Source: Salegentibacter echinorum
Lineage (GTDB): Bacteria; Bacteroidota; Bacteroidia; Flavobacteriales; Flavobacteriaceae
Direction: 5' to 3'
Length of the DNA stretch: 64,000 nucleotides
Assembly (NCBI RefSeq): GCF_900129445.1
Contig: NZ_FQVT01000005.1
Coordinates: forward strand, 206,799 to 270,798
Shown: positions 15,922-25,419 of the stretch, piece after piece
Position numbering within the stretch: the first letter of the stretch is position 1
How the letters are laid out: each line of letters starts with the position of its first letter
Program-made: the position numbers and the translations under genes
The notes under the pieces: generated by a model
The model's input: only the letters and a program-made list of their open reading frames with translations
Told to the model about the DNA's origin: nothing
The model's database searches: none

Positions 15922-18286
15922 AGGAGTATCTAATTTTACCGGTAAAACTTCTACCGGGTTTTTGTAGGCTAAAATTGTCGTATAGTTTTTTATCAAAAAT
16001 ATTCCTGCATTCTACGGTAAGCTGAAAATTGCTTTCTTCGCCAAAATTGTAGGTAATATTCATATCGTGAGATACCTGCTCTGGCACATCGAGTTTTGTA
16101 TTTCCAAGGCTTGGCCAGTACAAATAAAAGGCGTGTACATATAACAGGTTGTACCCAACACTTACCGGATGGGATTTATTTAAAGGACTTTTAAAATTAT
16201 AGGAGGCATCTGCATTTCCGTAGAAATAAGGAATATTGGGAATGCGATCCCTATACACCACGCTCTCGCTTGTTTGTCCCCCTACATATTTAGTATTATT
16301 TCTAAGGTTTTGATAAGTAAGGTTGGCCCCGGCAGAAAGTTTATCCTTAAAAGAATAGCGCACTTCGGTTTCTACTCCTAAATTGGTCACATCGGCCAGG
16401 TTGTCCATCACCTGAAGCACCTGATTTTGATTTAATATCGGGCGAATAAAATCCCTGGAATCCCTATAAAAACCATTGGCGCTTAAGTTAATCTGATGAA
16501 GGTTATTAAAGTTAAACCAGTAACTGGCACCAAGATTATAATTATAACTGCTCTCTGGTTTCAGGCTTGTGTTACCTTCAAATAATATCCCCCCATCGCC
16601 GTATAATTCATTAGGTTCGGGAAGCCGGTAGCTTTTTTCGAAAGAAGCTTTTACCTGAAGATCTTCGGTTAAGAAATAAGTCTCCGCAAAGCCATAACCA
16701 AAATCATTAAAACGGTCTTTTTTATGCCGGTAAGCTACATCACCATAATTTCCCGTGGGATTATAAGCTTCTTCAAAGATATTTACCTGGTTGTAGTTCT
16801 TTACAAAACCCGTTATGCTCCAATCTTCTTTATCAAATTTATAACCCAGTCCCAGAACATTTTTATTGGACTTTTGAGGTTGTTCATAAAGATCATTTTC
16901 AGTATTCAAAAGATTCTTACGTTCCCTATCAAAGGTGTTTAGTACATTACTAAGGGAAATAGCGTGCTCCTCGTTTATCTTGTAGTCGAAACTGGCCGTA
17001 ACCACCCCGTTATTATTCTGAAATTCGGCGTGGGTATAAGTACGCTCCCCGCCCGGACCGTCATAATCCACATAACTTCCAAACCAGTTATACCTGCGAT
17101 GAACCGTATCAATAATCTTTTCTTTTCCTAAATTATAATTAGCGTTAAGGTTTACATCCAGGCCTTCCACCAATAAGTTTTTCTTTTGATATTTAAAACT
17201 GGGCATAATAGTGTTTCCGCGTGTATGACGCTCGCCGTAAACACTCACCTGCCGCGCTCCGGTTTGTATTTCCCTGTAATTTTGTCCCAGGGTAATTCCA
17301 AATAACAATCTATCTGCATAGGGTTTATTTACCACCCCAATATTCCCTATAAATGTTTCATTATGGTACTCATCATTAAAGCGCTTCACCTCCTCATTAG
17401 GGAAATATTCCCCGGTTTGCAGGTCTGCAACATCTACATTTACCTTATAATCATTGTCTGAATAATTCTGAAAAGCATTCAATTGAACCGTAAAACCCGA
17501 TTTGTTGACGAACACTGCGTTTAGATTAGAGCGATGAGTATTGAAAGAACCATAGGAATAAGAAACATCAAGATGGTTTTTATCATAAGTATTAGTCACA
17601 ATATTTACAGCGCCGCCCAGGGCATCTGCTCCCAGGCCTACAGGAACCACGCCTTTGTAAACCTCAATCCGCTCGGCAAGATTAATGGGAATATTATTGA
17701 GCTGAAAAGAGGAACCAAAGTTTTCCATAGGAATACCATCGATAAAAATTTTCACCTGGTTTCCCCGGAAACCATTCATAGAAAGGTTCATTCGGGAACC
17801 TACTCCCCCATCTTCCCTAATTCTTATTCCCGAAACGCGATCTAGCGCATGGCCAATATCTAAAGTAGTATTGTGCAATTTCTTCGCATCGATCACGTCT
17901 ATATTATAAGCGAGGGCTTCAATTTGTTGAATTTTGGATTTAGCCGAAATATTAACCGTTTCAAGATTGGTTGCTAATTCTTCCAATTGTATTGTAAAAC
18001 CGGTATGGTTTTCGGCCTCTAGATCGAGACTAGTATTTTTTGTTTTATAACCCAGGAATGAAGTTTCCAATTCTAATTGGCCGCGGAAGTCACCTTTTAT
18101 GAGAAAATGACCGGCTTCGTTGGTGACCGCACCGGTATTATAATCCTTTACAATTACCGTAGCACCAAAAACAGGGTTTCCGTTTTGATCTTTTACTACT
18201 CCTGAAATCTCATTCGAAGCCTGAGCAAAGATTGAAATCCTAAAACATAGAAGCCCAAGAATAACCAGCAATTTCCTATATTGCAT
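15917..18286 (-). CDS. xusA: TonB-dependent outer-membrane receptor, XusA-like
   Basis: 789 residues. Signal peptide ends ISIFAQ (about residue 22). A carboxypeptidase-regulatory-like domain follows (ISGVVKDQNGNPVFGATVIV, about 27-105), then the plug (IEALAYNIDVIDAKKL...ALDRVSGIRIREDGG...EVYKGVVPVGLGADALGG, about 115-235) and a 22-strand-type barrel ending SFTGKIRYSF with terminal Phe. It has the general build of siderophore receptors such as FepA/XusA. First gene of the operon receptor, DUF4374 lipoprotein, PepSY protein, DUF4198 protein. The ligand, likely a foreign ferric siderophore, is inferred from the neighbours. A TACTTTTG -7 match lies upstream (18403-18410, minus strand) and the leader contains a stable hairpin. 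Confidence 0.88.
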   Translation of the reverse strand: MQYRKLLVILGLLCFRISIFAQASNEISGVVKDQNGNPVFGATVIVKDYNTGAVTNEAGHFLIKGDFRGQLELETSFLGYKTKNTSLDLEAENHTGFTIQLEELATNLETVNISAKSKIQQIEALAYNIDVIDAKKLHNTTLDIGHALDRVSGIRIREDGGVGSRMNLSMNGFRGNQVKIFIDGIPMENFGSSFQLNNIPINLAERIEVYKGVVPVGLGADALGGAVNIVTNTYDKNHLDVSYSYGSFNTHRSNLNAVFVNKSGFTVQLNAFQNYSDNDYKVNVDVADLQTGEYFPNEEVKRFNDEYHNETFIGNIGVVNKPYADRLLFGITLGQNYREIQTGARQVSVYGERHTRGNTIMPSFKYQKKNLLVEGLDVNLNANYNLGKEKIIDTVHRRYNWFGSYVDYDGPGGERTYTHAEFQNNNGVVTASFDYKINEEHAISLSNVLNTFDRERKNLLNTENDLYEQPQKSNKNVLGLGYKFDKEDWSITGFVKNYNQVNIFEEAYNPTGNYGDVAYRHKKDRFNDFGYGFAETYFLTEDLQVKASFEKSYRLPEPNELYGDGGILFEGNTSLKPESSYNYNLGASYWFNFNNLHQINLSANGFYRDSRDFIRPILNQNQVLQVMDNLADVTNLGVETEVRYSFKDKLSAGANLTYQNLRNNTKYVGGQTSESVVYRDRIPNIPYFYGNADASYNFKSPLNKSHPVSVGYNLLYVHAFYLYWPSLGNTKLDVPEQVSHDMNITYNFGEESNFQLTVECRNIFDKKLYDNFSLQKPGRSFTGKIRYSF

Positions 18287-18320
18287 TACTTTTTAATTTT
18301 ACCGTTAGAAAGTGATTACT

Positions 18321-18359
18321 GGAGTCATACAGTTGCCGCTGTATGGCTCCTTTTTTTTT
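18321..18359 (+). terminator. Strong hairpin with T9 run in the leader region of the TonB receptor, terminator-like on the plus strand
   Basis: GGAGTCATACAG (18321-18332) pairs with CTGTATGGCTCC (18339-18350), 12 bp with one G-T pair, loop TTGCCG, then T9. It reads as a terminator for plus-strand transcripts, yet no plus-strand gene lies upstream. On the minus strand it is a hairpin 35 nt before the receptor start. Confidence 0.65.
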
Positions 18360-18402
18360 AGAAAAAACCTTTCTTTTATTAAGACTTATTCTAAATTAAA
18401 AA

Positions 18403-18410
18403 CAAAAGTA
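18403..18410 (-). promoter_or_regulatory. Predicted -7 element for the xusA-like operon
   Basis: CAAAAGTA on the plus strand is TACTTTTG on the minus strand, matching TAnnTTTG. No TTG is seen at the usual upstream distance, as expected for a promoter needing an activator. It predicts a leader of roughly 110 nt that includes the 18321-18350 hairpin. Confidence 0.35.
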
Positions 18411-18846
18411 AAACTTTTTTTGAATCAGAGAAGATAATCGTACGATTATTTCCCGCTCAATTTTTAATTTTTGAAAAATAGTGACATTTAACTTGTAGCG
18501 GTGTTTCTGGTGTTCCCCCCATTTGATTATTTCAAATAAAACTTTTTACGTGAGGACTAACTCTCAAACCTAATTAAGTAAGAACGTCTATCTTTTCAAA
18601 AAGTACAGTATAGTTCGTGGATAAGTGTTTACATATTCAACTGCCAGAATCTAAGTTTAACAACTTCTATTCCTTACAGTTTTCTTTCATTTGAAATGGA
18701 ACCCTAAATGTTATGATTGTCAATTTATTTTTTTGCTTTCTTCTCTCCGTTTTTTTATTCCGCTACCCCGTCCAGCTTTATCGTTCCCTTAACAGTATTA
18801 TTTTTCTGAAATTGTATCTTAATGAGAAAATAAAATCGAAAAAATT

Positions 18847-20586
18847 ATGGCACATACAGTCGCAGATGAGTTAGTAAAAATGTTGGTGAATGCCGGGGTA
18901 AAACGTGTTTATGCGGTTACCGGTGATAGTTTGAACCCGGTAAATGATGCCGTTCGCAGGGATGGCAGATTGCAATGGATTCACGTTCGCCACGAAGAAG
19001 CAGGTGCTTATGCCGCTTCCATGGATGCCGAACTAGATGGAATTGGCTGCTGTATGGGCAGTAGCGGACCCGGGCATGTGCATTTGGTAAACGGACTCTA
19101 CGACGCCAACCGCGCCGGAAATCCCGTGATCGCCATCGCCACCACGGTTGAGACTAATAAACTGGGCACCGATAATTTTCAGGAGACCAATGTGACTAAG
19201 CTTTTTGATGACTGTAGTAAATATTGCTTTATGGCCAACACCCCGCAGCAGGCCATTCACGGCATACAATCGGCTATCCAGTCGGCGATTCAGCAAAAAG
19301 GAGTTGGCGTGGTAGGATTGCCCGGCGATGTTTCTTCAGCCGAAACCCAGACCATTACCACTTCTCATAAAAATTACTACAGCAATGCGAAAGTGCTTCC
19401 CCGGGAAGAGCAGCTGGAAGAACTTGCCGAGGTCATCAATAACAATGAAAAAGTGATGCTTTTTTGCGGTCACGGCTGTAAAGACGCACAAAATGAAGTA
19501 CGGGCGCTTTGTAAGAAACTAAATGCGCCAATGGGCTTTAGCTTCCGCGGGAAAATTTTCTTCGATAAAACAGATAATCCATACCGGGTAGGGTTAAACG
19601 GCTTGTTGGGTATGAAATCTGGCTTTAAAGCGATGCACGATGCAGATGTATTGCTTTTGCTAGGCACCGATTTTCCGTATTCTGATTTCCTGCCGGAGAA
19701 AAATACCATTGTACAAATCGATTTAAAGCCCGAGCGTATTGGCCGGCGAGCAAAGGTAGATTACGGTTACCACGGAAGCATAAAAGATACGCTACAGGCG
19801 CTGTTTCCGAAGGTAAATGAAAAGAAATCTAAGGTTTTCCTCGAGGAAATGCAGCAGCTACACCGTGAGAATGAAAAAGATTATGAGAGCTATGTACAGG
19901 GAAAAAGTGAGAATAAAAAAATCCACCCTGAATATGTGGCCTCTTTAATTGACCAACTGGCCACCAATGATGCTATTTTCACGGTAGATACCGGGATGTC
20001 TGCCGTGTGGGCGGCACGCTATCTAAAAGGAAAGACTAATCGCTATCTCACCGGTTCTTTTAACCACGGGTCTATGGCAAACGCAATGCCCATGGCAATT
20101 GGTGCGGGACTGGGACACCCCGATAGGCAGGTGATTGCTTTATGTGGGGACGGTGGGCTTACCATGCTTTTGGGAGATCTAATGACGATTAGCCAATATC
20201 AAATTCCTGCGAAAATTGTGATTTTTAACAATAGGGCATTGGGTATGGTAAAACTGGAAATGGAAGTAGCCGGATATCCAGATTGGCAAACCGATATGCA
20301 CAACCCCGATTTTAAAAAACTGGCCGAATCTATGAATATCAAAGCCTGGGAAGCCAAAGAGTCTAACGAAGTACAGGGAGCTTTAGCAGCTGCTTTTGCT
20401 CACAAAGGACCTGCGCTTATTAATATATACACCGATCCTGAAGCTTTGGCCATGCCACCAAAAATAGAATTTGAGCAGCTAAAAGGTTTTGCTGAAAGCA
20501 TGGGGAAACTTATGCTTAACGGAAGATCTGCCGAGGTGATAGACGCCGCAAAATCTAATTACAAATATTTACGGGAGTTGTTTTAA
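18847..20586 (+). CDS. poxB: Pyruvate oxidase (thiamine pyrophosphate- and FAD-dependent, PoxB type)
   Basis: 579 residues; E. coli PoxB has 572 and aligns from end to end by eye. It converts pyruvate to acetate and CO2, passing electrons to the quinone pool at the membrane. RHEEAGAYAA carries the catalytic Glu (Glu50). FQETNVTKLFDDCSKYC and GLPGDVSS mark domain 1. The FAD domain contains CGHGCKDAQ and LLGTDFPYSDF. The TPP-binding motif is GDGGLTMLLGD...FNNRALGMV near 436-470. The C-terminal LEQLKGFAESMGKLMLNGRS resembles the E. coli lipid-binding end. Acetolactate synthase is excluded by this match. It stands alone. Confidence 0.9.
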   Translation: MAHTVADELVKMLVNAGVKRVYAVTGDSLNPVNDAVRRDGRLQWIHVRHEEAGAYAASMDAELDGIGCCMGSSGPGHVHLVNGLYDANRAGNPVIAIATTVETNKLGTDNFQETNVTKLFDDCSKYCFMANTPQQAIHGIQSAIQSAIQQKGVGVVGLPGDVSSAETQTITTSHKNYYSNAKVLPREEQLEELAEVINNNEKVMLFCGHGCKDAQNEVRALCKKLNAPMGFSFRGKIFFDKTDNPYRVGLNGLLGMKSGFKAMHDADVLLLLGTDFPYSDFLPEKNTIVQIDLKPERIGRRAKVDYGYHGSIKDTLQALFPKVNEKKSKVFLEEMQQLHRENEKDYESYVQGKSENKKIHPEYVASLIDQLATNDAIFTVDTGMSAVWAARYLKGKTNRYLTGSFNHGSMANAMPMAIGAGLGHPDRQVIALCGDGGLTMLLGDLMTISQYQIPAKIVIFNNRALGMVKLEMEVAGYPDWQTDMHNPDFKKLAESMNIKAWEAKESNEVQGALAAAFAHKGPALINIYTDPEALAMPPKIEFEQLKGFAESMGKLMLNGRSAEVIDAAKSNYKYLRELF

Positions 20587-20957
20587 TAATTATAAGCTCA
20601 CATCAAGTTAGGGTAAGCATGTTACGTTGATCTTGGCGAATTGTGTCATGCTGAGCCTGTCGAAGCAACTGTTAACCCAAAGTTCTGTTCTCTGTTAAAC
20701 CAGGGTCATGCTAATAGCCTGTCGAAGTCGCTTTGTAAATCATAAAGACAAACTGAGCACTTCGATAGACTCAGTATAGGCCTGCCGAAGTTCTGTTCTT
20801 TTAACCTTCAGCGATGTTAAATTTTTTGAATAGCTAAGCGTGGTTGAGTTAATCAGAAAACAAACTTTATAGTAATTAAGTGCTTCGACAAGCTATTAGT
20901 CTGACGTTCTGGTCCTACCAGCCCGGGCTGGATTTATCGAATAACCCGGCAGAACCT
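20587..20957. repeat. 371-bp intergenic region with TCGAAG-family palindromic repeats
   Basis: Element-like span 20645-20905: left end GTCATGCTGAGC then CTGTCGAAGC, tail AAAGTTCTGTTCT; right end GTGCTTCGACAAGC...GTCTGACG. Two further degenerate copies lie at about 20706-20731 and 20759-20790. The ends match those of the elements at 27.9-28.9 kb and 42.4-42.6 kb. Confidence 0.7.
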
Positions 20958-22388
20958 TTACTTCCCTTTAAACAATCCCTTTTCCTTGATCATTTTAGCG
21001 GTATTTTCAGGGAGCATGGATTCCCAATTTGGTTTGCCTTCTTTAATCATTTGGTGAACTAACCTGGAGTGAATATCTAAAGTTTCAGGATCGTAATCTG
21101 CAATATCCACAACCCGGCCATTGTCTTTAAAATACTGATAAAGTTCCTGCATCCTGGGATGTACTTTTAGGTTTTCACTGGTAATAATCTCGCCGGTTTC
21201 TTCATCTTTAGAAGGATACAGGTAAATCTTTAAGCTTTTAAAAAACAGCTTCCCAAAAGCTTCTAAAATTCCACCGCTAAGATGTCTATAATATCGCTCG
21301 TCAAAAATATCTTTTAAGGTGCTTACCCCCATGGTCAAGCCCATACGCTCCTTGGTGTGTTGAGAAAAATACTCTACCACGGTATAATACTCCTGAAAAT
21401 TGGAAATCATTACCGTTTGTCCCAAGGAACCAAGCAAATCGGCGCGATCTAAAAAATCCTGTTCGTCTATCTCCCCTTCTCCTTTTAAATTAGATAAGGT
21501 GATTTCAAAAATAACAACTGCCTTTTCTTTATCAACCTTTCGTTCATTTAGAAACAGCTTTAGTGATTTTTTATACATCGCCATATTCACCCGGGTTACC
21601 GGTCTAAAACTGCCTCGCAAGGTTAAAATATTGCGTTTGTAAAGAATACTGGCAGGTAGTACATTATTTCCATTTGGTGCAAACATTACCGCCTGGGTGA
21701 TTCCTTTTTTCACCAACTCGAGACTCATTAACCTATTATCTACCTGGGTAAACGCGGGGCCCGTAAAGTTAATCGCATCAATTTCAATTTTATCGGTACT
21801 TAGGTGATCGTATAATTGTTTGAGCAAATATTTAGGATCGTCATGATGATAAAATGCCCCGTAGATAAGATTGGCACCCATAGTCCCCAAACTTATCTGT
21901 TGGTGACCGGCATTATTCTCGTGAAATTGCACGTGTAATATGATCTCACTGTAATCTTCTTTGGGTTTTGTTTGAAATCTTATACCCAACCAACCGTGAC
22001 CTTTATACTTTTTTGCCCAATCTATTGTTGCCACAGTATTGGCATAACTAAAAAATAATTTATTGGGATGTTTAAGCCGGGAGATTCGTTCTTCAATAAG
22101 CCCCGTTTCATAGCGCATCATGGTAGTTAACCTGGCTTCGGTCACATAACGGCCGTCATCTTCAATTCCATAAATGGCATCACTAAAATCTTTATCGTAA
22201 GCACTTAGGGTTTTTGCAACCGTACCAGAGGCGTTTCCGGCTCTAAAAAAATGCCGAACAGTTTCCTGGCCGGCACCTATTTCTGCGAAAGTTCCGTAGA
22301 TATTTTCATTCAAATTAAGCCGAATCGCTTTATTTTGAATAGAGGTTACTTCCTCAAAATTCTTTTCTCCTTCTACTGTAACAGACAT
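20958..22388 (-). CDS. Conserved protein of unknown function, 476 residues
   Basis: Soluble-looking protein with no signal peptide or membrane helix. Well-conserved-looking blocks include NENIYGTFAEIGAGQETVRHFFRAG near the N-terminus, SKTLSAYDKD-type segment, YANTVATIDWAKKYKGHGWLGIRFQ and HENNAGHQQISLGTMGANLIYGAFY. I recall the family from Bacteroidota genomes, where automated labels (nicotinate-nucleotide adenylyltransferase, TonB receptor) do not fit: no HxGH nucleotidyltransferase motif is visible. It may act on amino- or nucleotide-type metabolites, but I will not assign a function. It is 144 bp from the SulP gene, same strand. Confidence 0.75.
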   Translation of the reverse strand: MSVTVEGEKNFEEVTSIQNKAIRLNLNENIYGTFAEIGAGQETVRHFFRAGNASGTVAKTLSAYDKDFSDAIYGIEDDGRYVTEARLTTMMRYETGLIEERISRLKHPNKLFFSYANTVATIDWAKKYKGHGWLGIRFQTKPKEDYSEIILHVQFHENNAGHQQISLGTMGANLIYGAFYHHDDPKYLLKQLYDHLSTDKIEIDAINFTGPAFTQVDNRLMSLELVKKGITQAVMFAPNGNNVLPASILYKRNILTLRGSFRPVTRVNMAMYKKSLKLFLNERKVDKEKAVVIFEITLSNLKGEGEIDEQDFLDRADLLGSLGQTVMISNFQEYYTVVEYFSQHTKERMGLTMGVSTLKDIFDERYYRHLSGGILEAFGKLFFKSLKIYLYPSKDEETGEIITSENLKVHPRMQELYQYFKDNGRVVDIADYDPETLDIHSRLVHQMIKEGKPNWESMLPENTAKMIKEKGLFKGK

Positions 22389-22532
22389 ACTGCTCTTTTT
22401 TGTGAAGCATAAAGTTATAAAACTTAGCTTGCTTTTTAAGGAAATTTATTGAAACATTAATAACTTTAGAGAACGGTCAAAAACCTTAAGATCATTACTC
22501 CCAAAAACCCTTAAAAATATAGCCTCACCAAT

Positions 22533-24074
22533 TTAAGCTTTATCCACCGCTACTTTATAAGAAGGATCTTCCAGGATATTTACTTCAATAATTGCATCGG
22601 CATTTTGAAGCAGGTTGCGGCAATCTTCGCTTAAATATCTAAGATGCAAAGTTTTGCCTTGTTTGCTATAGCGCTGGGTAAGCTTGTTGAGCGCTTCAAT
22701 TCCAGACATATCCACCACCCTACTTTCAGAAAAATCGATAATAACTTCTTCAGGGTCATTTAGAACATCAAACTTTTCATTAAAAGCCTGCACCGAACCA
22801 AAAAACAGCGGACCATAGATCTCGTAATGTTTAATCCCATCATCATCAATTCGCTTTCTGGCCCTAATACGCTTGGCGTTGTCCCAGGCAAAAACCAGGG
22901 CAGAGATAATTACCCCTATCAATACTGCTAAGGCGAGATTGTGAAGAACTACCGTAACTAAAGTCACCAAAACCATCACTAAAATATCAGATTTTGGCAT
23001 TCTTCTAAAGGTTTTTAAGCTGGCCCACTCAAAGGTGCCTACGGCAACCATAATCATTACCCCGGTAAGGGCGGCCATAGGCAATTTTTCGATAAGATCT
23101 GCCCCAAACATGATAAATACCAGCAACATTACAGCAGCCACAATTCCCGAAAGCCTGGCCCGGGCGCCAGAAGATACATTAATTAAACTTTGTCCCAACA
23201 TAGCGCATCCCCCCATTCCAGAGAAAAACCCTGAAAGCACATTGGCAGTTCCCTGCGCTACACATTCTTTATTACCACTACCACGGGTTTCGGTAATTTC
23301 ATCAACAATATTTAAGGTAAGCAGGCTTTCAATAAGTCCTACCCCGGCCATAATCCCCGCATAGGGTAGAATAAGCATAAAATTATCTAAAGTAAAAGGC
23401 ACCATTGGAATATGAAAAGGAGGAAATCCGCCACTAATGGAAGCGATATCCCCAACGGTTTTAGTTTCCAGGCCAAGCCCCAGCACGAGTCCAAAAACCA
23501 CTAAGATCGCTGCCAGGGAAGACGGAATAATTTTGGTAAGTTTTGGCAATAACCAAATGATAAGAATAGCAATTACCACCAGGCTTAGAAAAGTGTACAT
23601 TGGCGCTCCCGTCATCCACTCCAGTTCCCCGTTTTCATTGGACGCTTTAAATTGAACCAATTGTGAGGTGAAAATAATTATGGCGAGTCCGTTAACAAAA
23701 CCAAAGATCACCGAATGCGGCACCAGCCGTATAAGCTTCCCAAGTTTTAGTACACCGGCGAGTACTTGAATTAGCCCTGCTAAAATAACGGTAGCAAAAA
23801 CATATTCTGGTCCATGAGAGACCGAAAGTGCTACAATCACCACCGCCACGGCACCGGTAGCCCCGGAAATCATTCCCGGCCTTCCTCCAAGAATAGCAGT
23901 AACCAATCCCATCACAAAAGCAGCATATAATCCCGTTAATGGCGATAACTCGGCGATAATAGCAAAAGCTACCGCCTCTGGAATTAACGCCAGGGCCACT
24001 GTAAGACCAGCGAGAATTTCGTTTTTATAATTTACCTTTTGTGAAAAATCAAACAGGTTAAAAATCTTTTTCAT
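22533..24074 (-). CDS. SulP-family anion transporter with STAS domain
   Basis: 513 residues. The N-terminal signature FDFSQKVNYKNEILAGLTVALALIPEAVAFAI (given in part) and SPLTGLYAAFVMGLVTAI open a 10-14 helix membrane domain. The cytosolic STAS domain lies at about 415-500 (VIIDFSESRVVDMSGIEAL). SulP proteins move sulfate, bicarbonate or other anions, usually with Na+ or H+. The short linker and bacterial length fit either the BicA-like bicarbonate or the sulfate branch, and the substrate cannot be decided here. The sulfide-oxidation genes are 13 kb away and need not be related. Confidence 0.87.
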   Translation of the reverse strand: MKKIFNLFDFSQKVNYKNEILAGLTVALALIPEAVAFAIIAELSPLTGLYAAFVMGLVTAILGGRPGMISGATGAVAVVIVALSVSHGPEYVFATVILAGLIQVLAGVLKLGKLIRLVPHSVIFGFVNGLAIIIFTSQLVQFKASNENGELEWMTGAPMYTFLSLVVIAILIIWLLPKLTKIIPSSLAAILVVFGLVLGLGLETKTVGDIASISGGFPPFHIPMVPFTLDNFMLILPYAGIMAGVGLIESLLTLNIVDEITETRGSGNKECVAQGTANVLSGFFSGMGGCAMLGQSLINVSSGARARLSGIVAAVMLLVFIMFGADLIEKLPMAALTGVMIMVAVGTFEWASLKTFRRMPKSDILVMVLVTLVTVVLHNLALAVLIGVIISALVFAWDNAKRIRARKRIDDDGIKHYEIYGPLFFGSVQAFNEKFDVLNDPEEVIIDFSESRVVDMSGIEALNKLTQRYSKQGKTLHLRYLSEDCRNLLQNADAIIEVNILEDPSYKVAVDKA

Positions 24075-24537
24075 TCAACTATTTATTAATGAGGTTTGGG
24101 AGAGTTTTTTAATTGCCTTAAACGGCTTAAGTATTAAATTTTAGCAATTTAGGGCAGGGTAATTGGAGCTGATTGTATGCGTTTTACTCGTTCCATAAGC
24201 GCCGGCAAAATTAGTTATTTTTTTTTAATAGAAAAGTCCGGGGCTGGTTATATGATAATTTTTACGGAAATAACAATTTGAAGAACACTGATTGTCAATT
24301 TAATAATCAATATTTTCCGGTAAAGCTAACAAACCTCTACCTGAAAGGTCGGTTGTAAGAAAAAAAACTAACGCATCCTGCATTTAAATTCTTGTCTCTT
24401 AAATCTTATTTCTATTCCCCTGACTCTTGTTTCTTTTGTCTTTCCTCTCTGTTCTCTTGTCTTTTTCCTTTTTCCTGAATTTTACAGTTTAATTATTATC
24501 GATTCCCCGTATCTTTGTAATCAAAATTTTATCAAAA
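24075..24537. other. 463-bp divergent intergenic region with a long pyrimidine-rich tract
   Basis: From 24391 to 24477 the plus strand is almost purely C/T, with word-like repeats of CTCTTGT, TTTCTTTTGTC, TTTCCTCTC and GTTCTCTTGTC. TATCTTTG (24510-24517) is a good -7 element for era. No gene. Confidence 0.6.
24510..24517 (+). promoter_or_regulatory. Predicted -7 element of the era promoter
   Basis: TATCTTTG matches TAnnTTTG and lies 20 bp before the era ATG. No canonical TTG at the usual -33 distance; TTT is present instead. Confidence 0.45.
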
Positions 24538-25419
24538 ATGGCACATAAAGCAGGATTTGTAAATATAATTGGTAACCCCAACGTAGGGAAATCTACCTTA
24601 ATGAATGCTTTTGTTGGTGAAAGGCTTTCCATCATCACTTCCAAAGCTCAAACGACGCGACACAGGATTTTAGGCATTGTAAACGGTGAAGATTTCCAGG
24701 CAATTTTAAGTGACACCCCGGGTATTATTAAGCCGGCTTATGAGTTGCAGGAATCTATGATGGGCTTTGTGAAATCTGCTTTTGAAGATGCCGATGTATT
24801 GGTTTATATGGTAGAAATTGGCGAAAAGGAACTTAAAGATGAAGCTTTTTTTAATAAAATAATCAATGCTGAAATCCCTGTTCTTTTATTGCTGAATAAA
24901 ATTGATAAATCCAACCAGGAGGAACTGGAAGCGCAGGTACAACTATGGCAGGAAAAAGTGCCTAATGCTGAAATTTTTCCGGTTTCGGCCCTGGAAGGTT
25001 TTAATGTTGCTGAAGTTTTTAAACGTATCATCGAGCTTTTACCAGAGTCGCCGGCCTTTTATCCCAAAGACACCTTAACCGACAAGCCAGAACGCTTTTT
25101 TGTGAATGAGATTATTAGGGAGAAAATCCTGATGCATTATAAAAAGGAAATTCCATATTCCGTAGAAATAGATACCCAGGAGTTTTTTGAAGAGGAAAAG
25201 ATCATTAAAATGCGCAGTGTGATCATGGTAGAACGGGATACACAAAAAGGCATTATTATAGGCCATAAAGGTGGCGCTTTAAAAAGGGTTGGCGTGGAAG
25301 CGCGAAAAGATCTTGAAAAATTCTTCGGAAAACAGGTGCACTTAGAACTCTACGTAAAAGTGAACAAAAACTGGCGTAGCGATCGAAACCAGCTTAAACG
25401 TTTTGGATATAATGAGTAA
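24538..25419 (+). CDS. era: GTPase Era, 30S ribosomal subunit assembly
   Basis: 293 residues. G1 GNPNVGKST near the N-terminus, G3 DTPG (LSDTPGIIKPAYELQ), G4 NKID, and SALEGFNV as G5. The C-terminal KH domain holds GHKGGALKRVGVEARKDLEKF (given in part), which binds the 3' end of 16S rRNA. Era couples 16S maturation with growth. It is complete and of normal length. The second ribosome-assembly GTPase gene, der, lies 1.1 kb downstream with a small toxin-antitoxin pair between them. Confidence 0.96.
   Translation: MAHKAGFVNIIGNPNVGKSTLMNAFVGERLSIITSKAQTTRHRILGIVNGEDFQAILSDTPGIIKPAYELQESMMGFVKSAFEDADVLVYMVEIGEKELKDEAFFNKIINAEIPVLLLLNKIDKSNQEELEAQVQLWQEKVPNAEIFPVSALEGFNVAEVFKRIIELLPESPAFYPKDTLTDKPERFFVNEIIREKILMHYKKEIPYSVEIDTQEFFEEEKIIKMRSVIMVERDTQKGIIIGHKGGALKRVGVEARKDLEKFFGKQVHLELYVKVNKNWRSDRNQLKRFGYNE

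Larger units (their letters stand above)
18287..18846. other. 560-bp divergent intergenic region between the iron operon and poxB
   Basis: Holds the hairpin at 18321-18359 and the predicted minus-strand -7 element at 18403-18410. A pyrimidine-rich tract (about 18728-18765, TTTTTTGCTTTCTTCTCTCC) precedes poxB. No recognisable Fur-type palindrome was found by eye. No gene. Confidence 0.5.

Noticed and set aside
18287..18480. Fur box or cobalamin riboswitch before the TonB receptor
   Set aside because: No 19-bp Fur-type palindrome and none of the conserved B12-box sequence was found by eye.
18847..20586. Acetolactate synthase large subunit
   Set aside because: Same superfamily, but blocks across the whole length match PoxB and no small subunit gene is adjacent.
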